A DNA stretch of 22,132 nucleotides from Izemoplasma sp964435595 (GTDB lineage Bacteria; Bacillota_I; Bacilli_A; Izemoplasmatales; Izemoplasmataceae). Positions 8,008-15,151 of the stretch are shown in pieces. The translations under genes and the position numbers were made by a program. The number at the start of each line of letters is the position of its first letter. The stretch's first letter is position 1. The notes beneath the pieces are model-generated. The model was not told the origin of the DNA, ran no database searches, and saw nothing but the letters and a program-made list of their open reading frames with translations. The stretch is from the NCBI GenBank assembly GCA_964435595.1, contig CAYSZV010000028.1, positions 1 to 22,132 on the forward strand, given 5' to 3'.

Positions 8008-8027
8008 GTTTGCAATTATTATATAAT
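7998..8027 (+). promoter_or_regulatory. Promoter of mutL-miaA, overlapping the upstream terminator
   Basis: TTGTCT (7998-8003), 18-base spacer, perfect TATAAT (8022-8027). The -35 element is the 3' arm of the preceding terminator stem. The start codon follows 27 bases after the -10 box. Confidence 0.6.
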
Positions 8028-8054
8028 AGTAAAGAATAGAAAGAAGTTGATTAT

Positions 8055-9815
8055 ATGGGAAAAATAGTACAATTAAGCGACAAATTAAGTAATTTAATTG
8101 CTGCAGGTGAAGTTGTTGAGAACATGGCATCTGTAGTAAAAGAGTTGGTGGAAAATAGTATTGATGCAGAAAGTAGTGAAATCCAAATTGATTTGCTTGA
8201 TACCGGTCTAAATGAAATTAAAGTAACTGACAATGGACAAGGAATGAGTAAAGAAGATATTTATATGTGTTTCAAAAGACATGCGACATCTAAAATCAAA
8301 ACCTCACATGACTTATACCATATTTCAACATTGGGATTTAGAGGTGAAGCAATTCCATCAATTGCTTCCGTTTCGCATTTAGAAATCATATCTTCAGAAG
8401 GACAAACAGGATATAGATTACTATTGAAAAATGGACAGATAATTGAAGAGGGTGAAGCTGCACCTAAAAAGGGTACAAGCATTAATGTTAGGTATTTATT
8501 TTATAATACACCAGCAAGATTAAAACACTTAAAGGCTACAAATACTGAGTTATCCTATGTAGTTGACTACATAAATAAAATAGCTTTATCTCATCCTGAA
8601 ATTTCGTTCACACTAACGAATAATAACAAACGTCTTTTCAAATCTCCTGGAACAAACGAATTGTTGAAAGTATTATCAAACATCTATTCTATTGAGATTA
8701 TTAAGAATATGAGTCCATTCGAGGGTGAAAACGCATATTTCAGTATAAGTGGATATGTAACGAAACCTCAATTTACAAGATCAACACGTAATCATATTAC
8801 CGTGATTGCAAATGATCGAATGATAAAGAATAACAAAATTGTTAATGCGGTTAGTGAGGGATATAAAACATACTTGCCAGTAGGAAAATACCCAATTGTA
8901 TTTTTGAAAATCGATTTGGATCCACTGTTAATTGATGTTAATGTTCATCCTCAAAAACTTGAAGTCAAGTTTACAGAAGAAAGAATGTTATTATCCTTGA
9001 TAACAAAAACAATCAGAGAACAAATTCAAACATTAAATCTGATTCCTGAAATGAAAGAAATCGTAAAAGAAGAACCATATAAGTATGAAAAATTAAATCT
9101 AACATCTAATGAAGAAACACCTGTTTTAGTAAAAGAAGACTTTGTAAAATTTATTGAAAAAAAGGTTAATGAAACGAATAATGTTAACATTGACCATGAT
9201 ATAAAAAATGAACCGGTTTCTACGCTGAAACGTAAAGTTCCAAAAATGGAATATATCGGAACATATATGTCTACTTACTTACTATGTCAAAATGATGAAG
9301 GATTATATATTATTGATCAGCATGCTGCTGCTGAACGCATTCGATATGAAAACTATTATGAAAAATTCGGAAATGTTTCTGTAGACACTATGGAATTGTT
9401 GATTCCAATAACGCTTGAATTATCGAATTCCGAAGTAATCGCCTTGACTGACTCATTTGAGCAATTTCTACCATTGGGCATTAAATTAAAAGTAAACGGA
9501 TTTCATGGGGTTGACATTACACATGTGCCTACATATTTTCCTCAAGGATTTGAAAAAGACTATACTGAAGAAATTGTAAAATATGTATTGAGTGGAAAAG
9601 ACATTTCAGTTGCAGAAATTAGAGATGGTTTAGCAAAAAATCTATCTTGTAAACATAGTATCAAAGCAAATAAATATATAAATAGAAATGAAATTGATTC
9701 TTTATTATATGACTTAGAGCAATGTTCGAATCCATATACATGTCCTCACGGACGCCCAGTAATAATTAAATTTACTGTTACTGAAATTGAAAAGATGTTT
9801 AAAAGGATTATGTAA
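8055..9815 (+). CDS. mutL: MutL, mismatch repair protein with endonuclease site
   Basis: 586 aa. The N-terminal GHKL ATPase has ELVENSIDAESSEIQ, DNGQGMSKED, GFRGEA (about 94-99) and the KGTSINVRYLFYNTPAR segment. A charged low-complexity linker (about 330-400) leads to the C-terminal dimerisation domain. There the metal-dependent nicking motif DQHA-x2-E-x4-E is intact at 421-432 (DQHAAAERIRYE), with the partner motifs CKHSIKAN and CPHGRP (about 563-568). It is therefore the MutH-independent type that nicks the new strand itself, as in Bacillus. miaA starts on the last base of the stop codon (TAATG), so the two are translationally coupled. Confidence 0.98.
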   Translation: MGKIVQLSDKLSNLIAAGEVVENMASVVKELVENSIDAESSEIQIDLLDTGLNEIKVTDNGQGMSKEDIYMCFKRHATSKIKTSHDLYHISTLGFRGEAIPSIASVSHLEIISSEGQTGYRLLLKNGQIIEEGEAAPKKGTSINVRYLFYNTPARLKHLKATNTELSYVVDYINKIALSHPEISFTLTNNNKRLFKSPGTNELLKVLSNIYSIEIIKNMSPFEGENAYFSISGYVTKPQFTRSTRNHITVIANDRMIKNNKIVNAVSEGYKTYLPVGKYPIVFLKIDLDPLLIDVNVHPQKLEVKFTEERMLLSLITKTIREQIQTLNLIPEMKEIVKEEPYKYEKLNLTSNEETPVLVKEDFVKFIEKKVNETNNVNIDHDIKNEPVSTLKRKVPKMEYIGTYMSTYLLCQNDEGLYIIDQHAAAERIRYENYYEKFGNVSVDTMELLIPITLELSNSEVIALTDSFEQFLPLGIKLKVNGFHGVDITHVPTYFPQGFEKDYTEEIVKYVLSGKDISVAEIRDGLAKNLSCKHSIKANKYINRNEIDSLLYDLEQCSNPYTCPHGRPVIIKFTVTEIEKMFKRIM

Positions 9816-10714
9816 TGATTGTTATCGTTGGTCCGACAGGAATAGGAAAAACAAAACTAAGTATAGCATTGGCTAAAAAATATAATACTGAAATAATTAG
9901 TGGTGATAGTATACAAGTGTATAAAGAGTTGAATATTGGTAGTGCAAAAGTCACTCAAGCTGAAATGGATAATATCCCGCATCACCTTATAGATATCTAT
10001 GAACCAACAGAAAATTTTAGTGTAGCTTTGTATCAAAGATTAGTAAGAAATAAAATACAAGAATTTGTGGATAAAGGAATGACACCATTAATTGTTGGTG
10101 GAACAGGTCTGTATATTAAGAGTGTCTTATATGATTACAATTTTGTTGATTCAAAGAGAGATCCATATATTGAAGAAAAATATAAAAATTATACCAATCA
10201 GGAATTACACAAGGTGCTTGAAGATAATGATTACGAATCATCCTTGAAGATTCATATGAACAATCGAAAGAGAGTGTTCCAAGCAATCTCAAGATCGAAT
10301 TCAAACAAAGTATCTGATAATAAAAATAAAGACGTCAAGATATATGATTTTACTCTAATTGGACTCACGTTGGAAAGAGATAGACTATATAAACTAATTA
10401 ACAAACGTGTAGATAAAATGTTTGAAGATGGTCTGCTGGATGAAGTAAGAAGTTTGTATGACAAAGGAATTCGATCAAATAGTGTAACAGCTATAGGATA
10501 TAAAGAATTATATAAATATTTTGATGGTGATTGGACGTTGGATGACGCTATCAATAAAATAAAACAACATTCAAGGAATTTAGCTAAGAAACAATTTACG
10601 TTTTTTACGAATCAATTTGATTGCAATTGGATTGAAGTGAATTTAGACGATTTTAATCTTACAGTACAAAATGCAATAGAAATAATTGAAAAAGATATAA
10701 AAAAAGCAACCTAA
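9815..10714 (+). CDS. miaA: MiaA, tRNA dimethylallyltransferase
   Basis: Transfers a dimethylallyl group from DMAPP to A37 of tRNA, giving i6A37, the substrate of MiaB encoded upstream. 299 aa, normal length. The P-loop is GPTGIGKT (6-13), followed by DSIQVYKELNIGSAK, HHLIDI, GGTGLYIK and NNRKRVFQAI, all family signatures, with the C-terminal segment AIGYKELYKYFDG. It overlaps mutL by one base and has no ribosome site of its own beyond GGATTATG, so it relies on coupling. The last codons run into the bidirectional terminator, where its stop (10712-10714) interlocks with that of the opposite gene. Confidence 0.97.
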   Translation: MIVIVGPTGIGKTKLSIALAKKYNTEIISGDSIQVYKELNIGSAKVTQAEMDNIPHHLIDIYEPTENFSVALYQRLVRNKIQEFVDKGMTPLIVGGTGLYIKSVLYDYNFVDSKRDPYIEEKYKNYTNQELHKVLEDNDYESSLKIHMNNRKRVFQAISRSNSNKVSDNKNKDVKIYDFTLIGLTLERDRLYKLINKRVDKMFEDGLLDEVRSLYDKGIRSNSVTAIGYKELYKYFDGDWTLDDAINKIKQHSRNLAKKQFTFFTNQFDCNWIEVNLDDFNLTVQNAIEIIEKDIKKAT

Positions 10715-10726
10715 GTTGCTTTTTTT
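10701..10726. terminator. Bidirectional terminator between miaA and the DUF1893 gene
   Basis: AAAAAGCAAC (10701-10710) and GTTGCTTTTT (10715-10724) flank CTAA, with T runs reading outward on both strands. It serves both convergent units, and both stop codons lie in the loop. Confidence 0.9.
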
Positions 10727-11130
10727 AATGTAAGTAAAGTTTTTTGTATTAATTCAAACCCCTTTTTGGGATCGTTGGTTTCTAACACACAACTTTCTAT
10801 AGGACATCTACCGGTTTGCTCTCTATTTTTTATGAAATCAACAAGTTTAATATATTCACAATGAATATTTAATTTTCTAGATAATTCTAGTGCATCTTTA
10901 GATATTATTGGGGTATATATTTCTTTTATACCGATAAGAGACGCAATTATAACTGCACCTTTTCCAATGATTCTATCCACAAGAACGAAGTGGTTTGATG
11001 ATATTGTATTGTTTTCATAAAAATCCATCAAAGGTTGAACACCTCTTTTTGTAGATTCAAATATGATTGCATCCTTATTATATATAAGACAAGTTCTATT
11101 TCTATCTATAAGTGTACTAAGATAGTTCAT
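10711..11130 (-). CDS. DUF1893-family protein (cytidine-deaminase-like fold)
   Basis: About 139 aa. It matches the DUF1893 pattern: an initial strand CLIYNKDAIIFESTKRGVQP, then VDRIIGKGAVIIASLIGIKEIYTP, SKDALELSRKLNI and the conserved NREQTGRCPIESCVLE. A structure known for this family (Thermotoga) has a cytidine-deaminase-like fold, but no activity is established. RIIGKGAV and CPIES are the likely functional patches. The start is uncertain: GTG 11142, TTG 11136 and ATG 11130 are in frame. The GGAG at 11145-11142 suits TTG 11136 by spacing; ATG 11130 is chosen by codon preference. It overlaps the end of the transporter gene upstream by 14 bp, so it is co-translated with it. Confidence 0.9.
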   Translation of the reverse strand: MNYLSTLIDRNRTCLIYNKDAIIFESTKRGVQPLMDFYENNTISSNHFVLVDRIIGKGAVIIASLIGIKEIYTPIISKDALELSRKLNIHCEYIKLVDFIKNREQTGRCPIESCVLETNDPKKGFELIQKTLLTLKKAT

Positions 11131-11635
11131 TGGCAATATCACTCCGTTTTATAAGATGAATTATACTTGGGATAAGAATTATTTGAATAATAATACCAGG
11201 CAATCCAACTGCAAACATAGATATAGAACCTGTTAACATTGGTGCATTTACTTTTATGATATCTAGCATAATATAAACAACGAATAGAGCAACAGACATC
11301 CCCGCAAGTTTTGCAATAAAATATGATATATACATATTAATATTTTTAATTCTATATAAATATCCAGATATTAATGCATACGCACTCAATTCGAAAATCA
11401 TGTATGAAGCAATTAACATTGGAGGCATTCCCAAGAAAACACCAACTATTACCGCTATAACTGCAATTATTAATCCACTTATAGGACCCAAAAGCATAGC
11501 TCCAATAAAAACAGGGATATGCATTGGAAGTAGCGTTGCACCAATTGCAGGTCCTCCTACAAGGTGAAATGCTTGTGGGATTACAATTGCTAATGCAACA
11601 AACAAACTTGTTAATACTAATTTTTTTGTACTCAT
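11117..11635 (-). CDS. ECF transporter S component (substrate-binding membrane protein)
   Basis: 172 aa with about five or six hydrophobic helices, typical of the S components of energy-coupling-factor vitamin transporters. The pattern LVLTSLFVALAIVIPQAF near the start and LLPMHIPVFIGAMLLGPISG with LGMPPML after it matches a common Firmicutes S-component group of unsettled substrate. The ATPases and EcfT are not in the window, so it should share a common energising module encoded elsewhere. ATG 11635 is preferred over ATG 11644, because AAGGA lies 9 bases before it and abuts the other. The leader from its promoter is only about 35 bases, too short for a riboswitch. Confidence 0.88.
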   Translation of the reverse strand: MSTKKLVLTSLFVALAIVIPQAFHLVGGPAIGATLLPMHIPVFIGAMLLGPISGLIIAVIAVIVGVFLGMPPMLIASYMIFELSAYALISGYLYRIKNINMYISYFIAKLAGMSVALFVVYIMLDIIKVNAPMLTGSISMFAVGLPGIIIQIILIPSIIHLIKRSDIANELS

Positions 11636-11677
11636 AAATATCATTCCTTATATTTTTGTAGTTAACCGCATTGTACT

Positions 11678-11686
11678 ATTATAACA
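11678..11686 (-). promoter_or_regulatory. Extended -10 promoter of the ECF S component
   Basis: Read on the - strand the element is TGTTATAAT. The -35 region is weak (ATTACA at an 18-base spacing). It is arranged back to back with the macro-domain gene's promoter. Confidence 0.6.
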
Positions 11687-11698
11687 TTGTTTTAAGAA

Positions 11699-11727
11699 TT
11701 GTGTAATTAATTTGAACTTGTTATAAT
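11699..11727 (+). promoter_or_regulatory. Promoter of the macro-domain gene
   Basis: TTGTGT (11699-11704), 17-base spacer, TATAAT (11722-11727) with an extended TG at 11719-11720. Divergent from the - strand promoter at 11678-11686. Confidence 0.7.
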
Positions 11728-11767
11728 AATGTAAAGAGTGTGTTTAACAGGAATGGAGATGATGTAT

Positions 11768-12748
11768 ATGCCGTACACAATTGTTAGGAATGATATTGTT
11801 AACATGGAAGTAGATGCTATTGTAAATTCTGCAGGCACAAGACAATCAAGAGTTGGTGGAGTTGAAGGGTCTATATTGGATATTGGAGGACCGTTATTAC
11901 GAAAAGAGCAATTTGATTTTGGTGAACTAATGGTTGGACAAGCGAAATATACCAGTGCACCGAATTTGTACGCAAAATATGTTATCCATGTTTCGGGTCC
12001 TGTTTACGATGAGTCAAAAAATAATGAAATAGATTTAAGAAATTCATACCAAAACGCTTTAAAACTTGCTGTTGATTTAGATGTTGAATCAATTGCATTT
12101 CCATTAATTTCAAGTGGCTCATATGGATATCCAAAGAAGAGAGCGCTTGTTATTGCACAAGAGGAGATATTACGGTTTTTAGAACATCATGAAATGATGA
12201 TATATCTAGTTGTTTTTGATAAATCATCATTCACAATATCAAAGGATTTTCAAAAAGATATAAAACAATATATTAGAACAGGTTATGTCGTTAAACGTCA
12301 TGATCGCGTTGCAAATATGCAAGCAGATCGTGAGATGCTACGTGCACCAATGCAACGTTCAAAAAGTACAAAAACAGATAGTATAGATGATATGGTGCTG
12401 GATGTAGAAGCAGGATTCACTGATACATTATTAAAGCTAATTGACAAAACTGGTCAAACTGATTCATATATCTATAAAAAGGCGAATATTGATCGAAAAC
12501 TATTTTCTAAGATTCGAAATAATCGTTACTATAGACCTAGTAAAAATACTATTTTAGCATTTGCAATTGCGCTTGAGTTATCTTTGAATAAAACAAATGA
12601 TTTACTATCAAGAGCAGGGTATGTTTTGTCAAAAAGTATTTTGTTTGATGTTATAATAATTGAATGTTTGATGAGAAATATGCATGACATTCATTACATT
12701 AATAATATATTGTTCGTATATGATCAAGAACTATTAGGAACTCAATAG
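11768..12748 (+). CDS. Macro-domain protein with C-terminal helix-turn-helix-like domain
   Basis: 326 aa. Residues about 1-165 form a macro (ADP-ribose-binding) domain: IVRNDIVNMEVDAIVNSAG, KYVIHVSGPVYDE, and the phosphate loop FPLISSGSYGYPKKRAL. Residues about 210-325 form the helical domain common at the end of Firmicutes macro proteins, with DRKLFSKIRNNRYYRPSKNT and LLSRAGYVLS, related in layout to XRE-type DNA-binding domains. The first ADP-ribose loop is altered: where family members have NAAN and a GGG run, this has NSAG and RVGGVEG, so binding or hydrolysis may be changed. ATG 11768 is chosen because GGAG is 9 bases upstream and homologues begin MP[FY]TIVRND; upstream ATGs at 11753, 11759 and 11762 are less well placed. 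A vWA gene follows after a terminator. Confidence 0.92.
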   Translation: MPYTIVRNDIVNMEVDAIVNSAGTRQSRVGGVEGSILDIGGPLLRKEQFDFGELMVGQAKYTSAPNLYAKYVIHVSGPVYDESKNNEIDLRNSYQNALKLAVDLDVESIAFPLISSGSYGYPKKRALVIAQEEILRFLEHHEMMIYLVVFDKSSFTISKDFQKDIKQYIRTGYVVKRHDRVANMQADREMLRAPMQRSKSTKTDSIDDMVLDVEAGFTDTLLKLIDKTGQTDSYIYKKANIDRKLFSKIRNNRYYRPSKNTILAFAIALELSLNKTNDLLSRAGYVLSKSILFDVIIIECLMRNMHDIHYINNILFVYDQELLGTQ

Positions 12749-12774
12749 AAGCACATAATTTTGTGCTTTTTTTT
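12749..12774 (+). terminator. Terminator after the macro-domain gene
   Basis: AAGCACA (12749-12755) pairs with TGTGCTT (12762-12768), followed by T to 12774. It begins directly after the stop codon. Confidence 0.85.
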
Positions 12775-12791
12775 GTCGCTTTTCAAGCGAC
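12775..12791. repeat. Second hairpin directly after the macro-gene terminator
   Basis: GTCGCTT (12775-12781) and AAGCGAC (12785-12791) with a three-base loop. It abuts the T run of the previous terminator and has no T run of its own, so its role is unclear. Confidence 0.55.
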
Positions 12792-12809
12792 CATTTCATT
12801 CCGATTTTA

Positions 12810-12818
12810 TGAGATAAT
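12810..12818 (+). promoter_or_regulatory. Extended -10 promoter of the vWA gene
   Basis: TGA-GATAAT, 28 bases before the start codon; no convincing -35 box. Confidence 0.5.
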
Positions 12819-12846
12819 AAGGCATAAAAAGAAAAGGAGTGGTATG

Positions 12847-13485
12847 ATGAATAGAACTGAATTAGTATTTATAATTGATAGAAGTGGATCAATGGGAGGA
12901 CTCGAAAACGACACAATTGGTGGATTCAATTCATTACTAGAGGAACAAAAAGAAGTGGAAGGACAAGTAACTATATCAACAATATTGTTTGATAATCGTT
13001 ATGAAGTAATACACAATAGAATGGATATAAAGGAAGTAAAGCCATTAAGTGGAAAGGAGTATTTTGTTAGAGGAACGACAGCTTTGTTAGATGCAGTTGG
13101 AAGAAGTATATCAAGAATTCATAGAGATTATTGTGAAACTTTAAGAGAAGAAAGACCAAATAAGGTTATGTTTATAATCACTACAGACGGATTTGAAAAT
13201 GCAAGTAGAGAATACAGTTACTCTAGAGTAAGAAATTATATACAAGAAATGAAAGCAAAATATGATTGGGAATTTATTTTTATAGGGGCAAATATTGACG
13301 CTGTAAGAGAAGCAAAAAGATTTGGTATTAATGAAGAGAGGGCTGTTCGATATCATGCAGATAGTGTGGGGACAAAGAAAAATTATAAGGCCATGGGAAA
13401 AGCAGTTACAAGTTATCGAACATGTGTAGAAATTGACGAAAATTGGAAAAATGAATTGGAGAAAGACTATAATAACAGAAAATAA
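12847..13485 (+). CDS. von Willebrand factor A (TerY-like) domain protein
   Basis: 212 aa, one vWA domain with an intact metal-ion-dependent adhesion site: D11-R-S-G-S15 in FIIDRSGSMGG, the Thr of RGTTALLDAVG and the Asp of ITTDGFENAS. The later segment WEFIFIGANIDAVREAKRFGI is typical of the TerY-like cytoplasmic vWA proteins. No signal peptide or membrane segment, so it is cytoplasmic. Such proteins act as metal-dependent protein-binding modules in stress and tellurite-resistance-type systems; its partner is not known. ATG 12847 (or 12844 next to it) follows AAGGAG at 12834-12839. An open frame extends upstream to 12763 but runs through the terminator and promoter. It follows the macro-domain gene, with which it may form a functional pair. 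Confidence 0.93.
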   Translation: MNRTELVFIIDRSGSMGGLENDTIGGFNSLLEEQKEVEGQVTISTILFDNRYEVIHNRMDIKEVKPLSGKEYFVRGTTALLDAVGRSISRIHRDYCETLREERPNKVMFIITTDGFENASREYSYSRVRNYIQEMKAKYDWEFIFIGANIDAVREAKRFGINEERAVRYHADSVGTKKNYKAMGKAVTSYRTCVEIDENWKNELEKDYNNRK

Positions 13486-13490
13486 TAGGA

Positions 13491-13516
13491 AAAAGACCAT
13501 TCAACTGGTCTTTTTT
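13491..13516 (+). terminator. Terminator after the vWA gene
   Basis: AAAAGACCA (13491-13499) pairs with TGGTC plus T run (13506-13516), loop TTCAAC. The A run on the left makes it capable of working on the - strand too. Confidence 0.85.
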
Positions 13517-13913
13517 ATAAAAATATATATAAATTGATTGTTGCCAAGCGTTGACCGAAGCTGAAAAAAAGTCACAAATTGTTTATAGATTTAACTATTA
13601 ATGGCACTTATGTATAATTTGACTGATTTTGTCAGTCGAGAATAATAAAACTATTAATAGGATATTTATCAGTAAAAATTTGCTCTAACAATCGTATTTT
13701 GTACTACCAGACACTTTTTCGATTTAAGAAAAATTTAATATTTGATTTAATACAATAAAATCGAATGCTTTAGAGATAGAAAAATGGTGTTAAAGCGCTA
13801 TGCTAAAATAATAATACAATGAACACATTATACAATAGTGTCGTATTTATGTGTCTAGAAAAACAATAAATGTAAATTTTATTAGCAAAAATAGTGCATT
13901 ATAACGTATAGTT
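13517..13913. other. Long intergenic region without a recognised gene
   Basis: About 400 bases, very AT rich, with no credible open frame and no tRNA, SRP RNA, 6S or tmRNA signature that I can see. It holds scattered elements: TATAAT at 13613-13618 with TTTAAC 17 bases upstream, followed at once by a perfect hairpin GACTGA (13621-13626)/TCAGTC (13632-13637); an 8-base inverted repeat TTCGATTT (13718-13725)/AAATCGAA (13758-13765); and a second extended -10 TGC-TAAAAT (13801-13809). CAGACAC and GTGTCTAG occur as distant inverted segments near 13709 and 13850. It could encode a small RNA or a long regulatory leader, or be gene remains. Confidence 0.5.
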
Positions 13914-13922
13914 TGATATAAT
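13914..13922 (+). promoter_or_regulatory. Extended -10 promoter of the HU-fusion gene
   Basis: Perfect TGA-TATAAT, 55 bases before the start codon. The leader contains a small hairpin CCAAC (13941-13945)/GTTGG (13949-13953) before the ribosome site GAGAGGGG. Confidence 0.65.
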
Positions 13923-13976
13923 AACTATAAGTATAAAGTACCAACATTGTTGGTTTAGATAGAGAGGGGTCTACAC

Positions 13977-15062
13977 ATGAGTGAGTTTTTTGGAGCATTA
14001 TCGACATTATTTAGAAAGATGGAAACTTTTACAAACTATTTTGCAGATAGAGTTTCTGCAAGTTATGAGGGCTTTGGACAAGCCCAAAAAGTTGGTTTGT
14101 TAATATTTGTTATTATTGTAGCTTTATTTACTTGGTATATTCTTGTTCTGATTTTAAGATTCAGTTTTAAGCGAAGAACTAGAAAATTGAAAAATGTTAG
14201 AAGAGAATATCAAATTACTTTAAATCGAGCTGCTGGAAAAAGATGTAATTTTATATGGGATATTTTATTATTTCAAAAGATGGTAATATTGGACGATCCA
14301 GTTGCTCCAAAAGAAATGTTAAATGAAAAAGTATATCTACCATTTCAGGAGGAACAAAAACGAGTTACTGCAACTGAATCAAAACCTGTTCCTGAAGAAT
14401 CAAATGTGGAAGAAGTTATTGTGGTTGAACCAAAAGAGAAGTCTAATTTGGAATCGCAATCAGAAAATGTTGACGTAGTTGAATCTGAACCAGTTGTTGA
14501 ATCTGAACCAGTTGTTGAGACTGAACCAGAGGTTGTTGAAGAGATTCAACCAGAACCTGAAGTAATTGAGGAAGAAGAAAAAGTAACAGAAGAAGTTGTG
14601 GAAGAAGTTGTGGAAGAAGTTGTGGAAGAAGTTGTGGAAGAAAAGCCTGAAGTTGTAGAAGTGGTCAAAGAATCAGAACCGGTTCAAGAAGCACAACCAA
14701 AAGCAAAAAAACCAGCTCCTGTAAAACCAAAAACTAAGCAACCTGTTGTAAAGAAACCTGTAGTTGAAGAAATTAAAAAAACTAAAAAAGATTTGATTGA
14801 TTATATGGTTGATAATACTGATTTGAATAAATCAAAAGCTAATAAGTTCTTGAAATATTTTGCTGAGGTAATATCAGATGCTTTAAAAGAAAGTGATTCT
14901 ATCAAGTTGGATGGATTCGGAACATTCTTAGTTCTAGACATTGAAGAAAGTACTAGATATATTCCTAGTAAAGATGAAATGAGAGTGTTACCTGCACATA
15001 AAGAAGTTCGATATCGTGCAGCTAGTGAATTAAAAGATTTGTTAAACGTAGACGAAAAGTAA
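13977..15062 (+). CDS. Membrane-anchored HU-family DNA-binding protein with acidic repeat linker
   Basis: 361 aa. Residues 1-38 are amphipathic; 39-61 is one strong transmembrane helix (GLLIFVIIVALFTWYILVLIL). It is followed by a basic stretch (FKRRTRKLKNVRREY), which by the positive-inside rule puts the rest in the cytoplasm. Residues about 130-230 are an acidic Val/Glu/Pro repeat linker (VESEPV and VVEE units), then a basic Lys/Pro stretch (about 240-265, PKAKKPAPVKPKTK). The last 90 residues are a full HU/IHF domain: TKKDLIDYMVDNTDL, KLDGFGTFLVLDIEES, the arm region RYIPSKDEMRVLPAHKEVRYRAA and the final helix SELKDLL. Free HU is about 90 aa, so this is HU fused to a membrane anchor. It probably tethers the chromosome to the membrane; that role is inference. 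It has its own promoter and terminator. I know of no named homologue. Confidence 0.93.
   Translation: MSEFFGALSTLFRKMETFTNYFADRVSASYEGFGQAQKVGLLIFVIIVALFTWYILVLILRFSFKRRTRKLKNVRREYQITLNRAAGKRCNFIWDILLFQKMVILDDPVAPKEMLNEKVYLPFQEEQKRVTATESKPVPEESNVEEVIVVEPKEKSNLESQSENVDVVESEPVVESEPVVETEPEVVEEIQPEPEVIEEEEKVTEEVVEEVVEEVVEEVVEEKPEVVEVVKESEPVQEAQPKAKKPAPVKPKTKQPVVKKPVVEEIKKTKKDLIDYMVDNTDLNKSKANKFLKYFAEVISDALKESDSIKLDGFGTFLVLDIEESTRYIPSKDEMRVLPAHKEVRYRAASELKDLLNVDEK
14478..14531 (+). repeat. 18-base in-frame tandem repeat in the HU-fusion gene
   Basis: Two identical 18-base units (14478-14495, 14496-14513) and a third diverged one (14514-14531), encoding VESEPV, VESEPV and VETEPE. Confidence 0.85.
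14595..14642 (+). repeat. 12-base in-frame tandem repeat in the HU-fusion gene
   Basis: Four identical copies of GTTGTGGAAGAA encode VVEE four times. Perfect identity suggests recent slippage and that copy number may vary between strains; gain or loss keeps the frame. Confidence 0.9.
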
Positions 15063-15071
15063 TGAAACAAT

Positions 15072-15096
15072 AAAAAGAGAGTTTTCTCTCTTTTTT
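15072..15096 (+). terminator. Terminator after the HU-fusion gene
   Basis: AAAAAGAGAG (15072-15081), loop TTTT, CTCTC plus six T (15086-15096). Confidence 0.85.
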
Positions 15097-15123
15097 ATTT
15101 TTAGATTTTTATGTAAAGTACTA

Positions 15124-15132
15124 TGCTATAAT
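15124..15132 (+). promoter_or_regulatory. Extended -10 promoter of the acyltransferase gene
   Basis: Perfect TGC-TATAAT, 20 bases before the start codon at 15152; the -35 region is poor. Confidence 0.6.
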
Positions 15133-15151
15133 AAACGTAGAGGTGAAACGA

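Noticed and set aside
12763..12846. Upstream extension of the vWA reading frame
   Set aside because: It runs through the terminator of the previous gene and its own -10 box; ATG 12844/12847 has the ribosome site and fits the domain start.
13141..13500. 119-codon open frame on the - strand, rich in Phe, Ile and Cys
   Set aside because: It lies opposite the vWA gene, which has an intact MIDAS motif, ribosome site and promoter; its composition is what the reverse of AT-rich coding DNA gives.
13788..13803. Sequence resembling a catabolite-response (cre) site, TTAAAGCGCTATGC
   Set aside because: It has three mismatches to the consensus at key positions, and no sugar gene is near.
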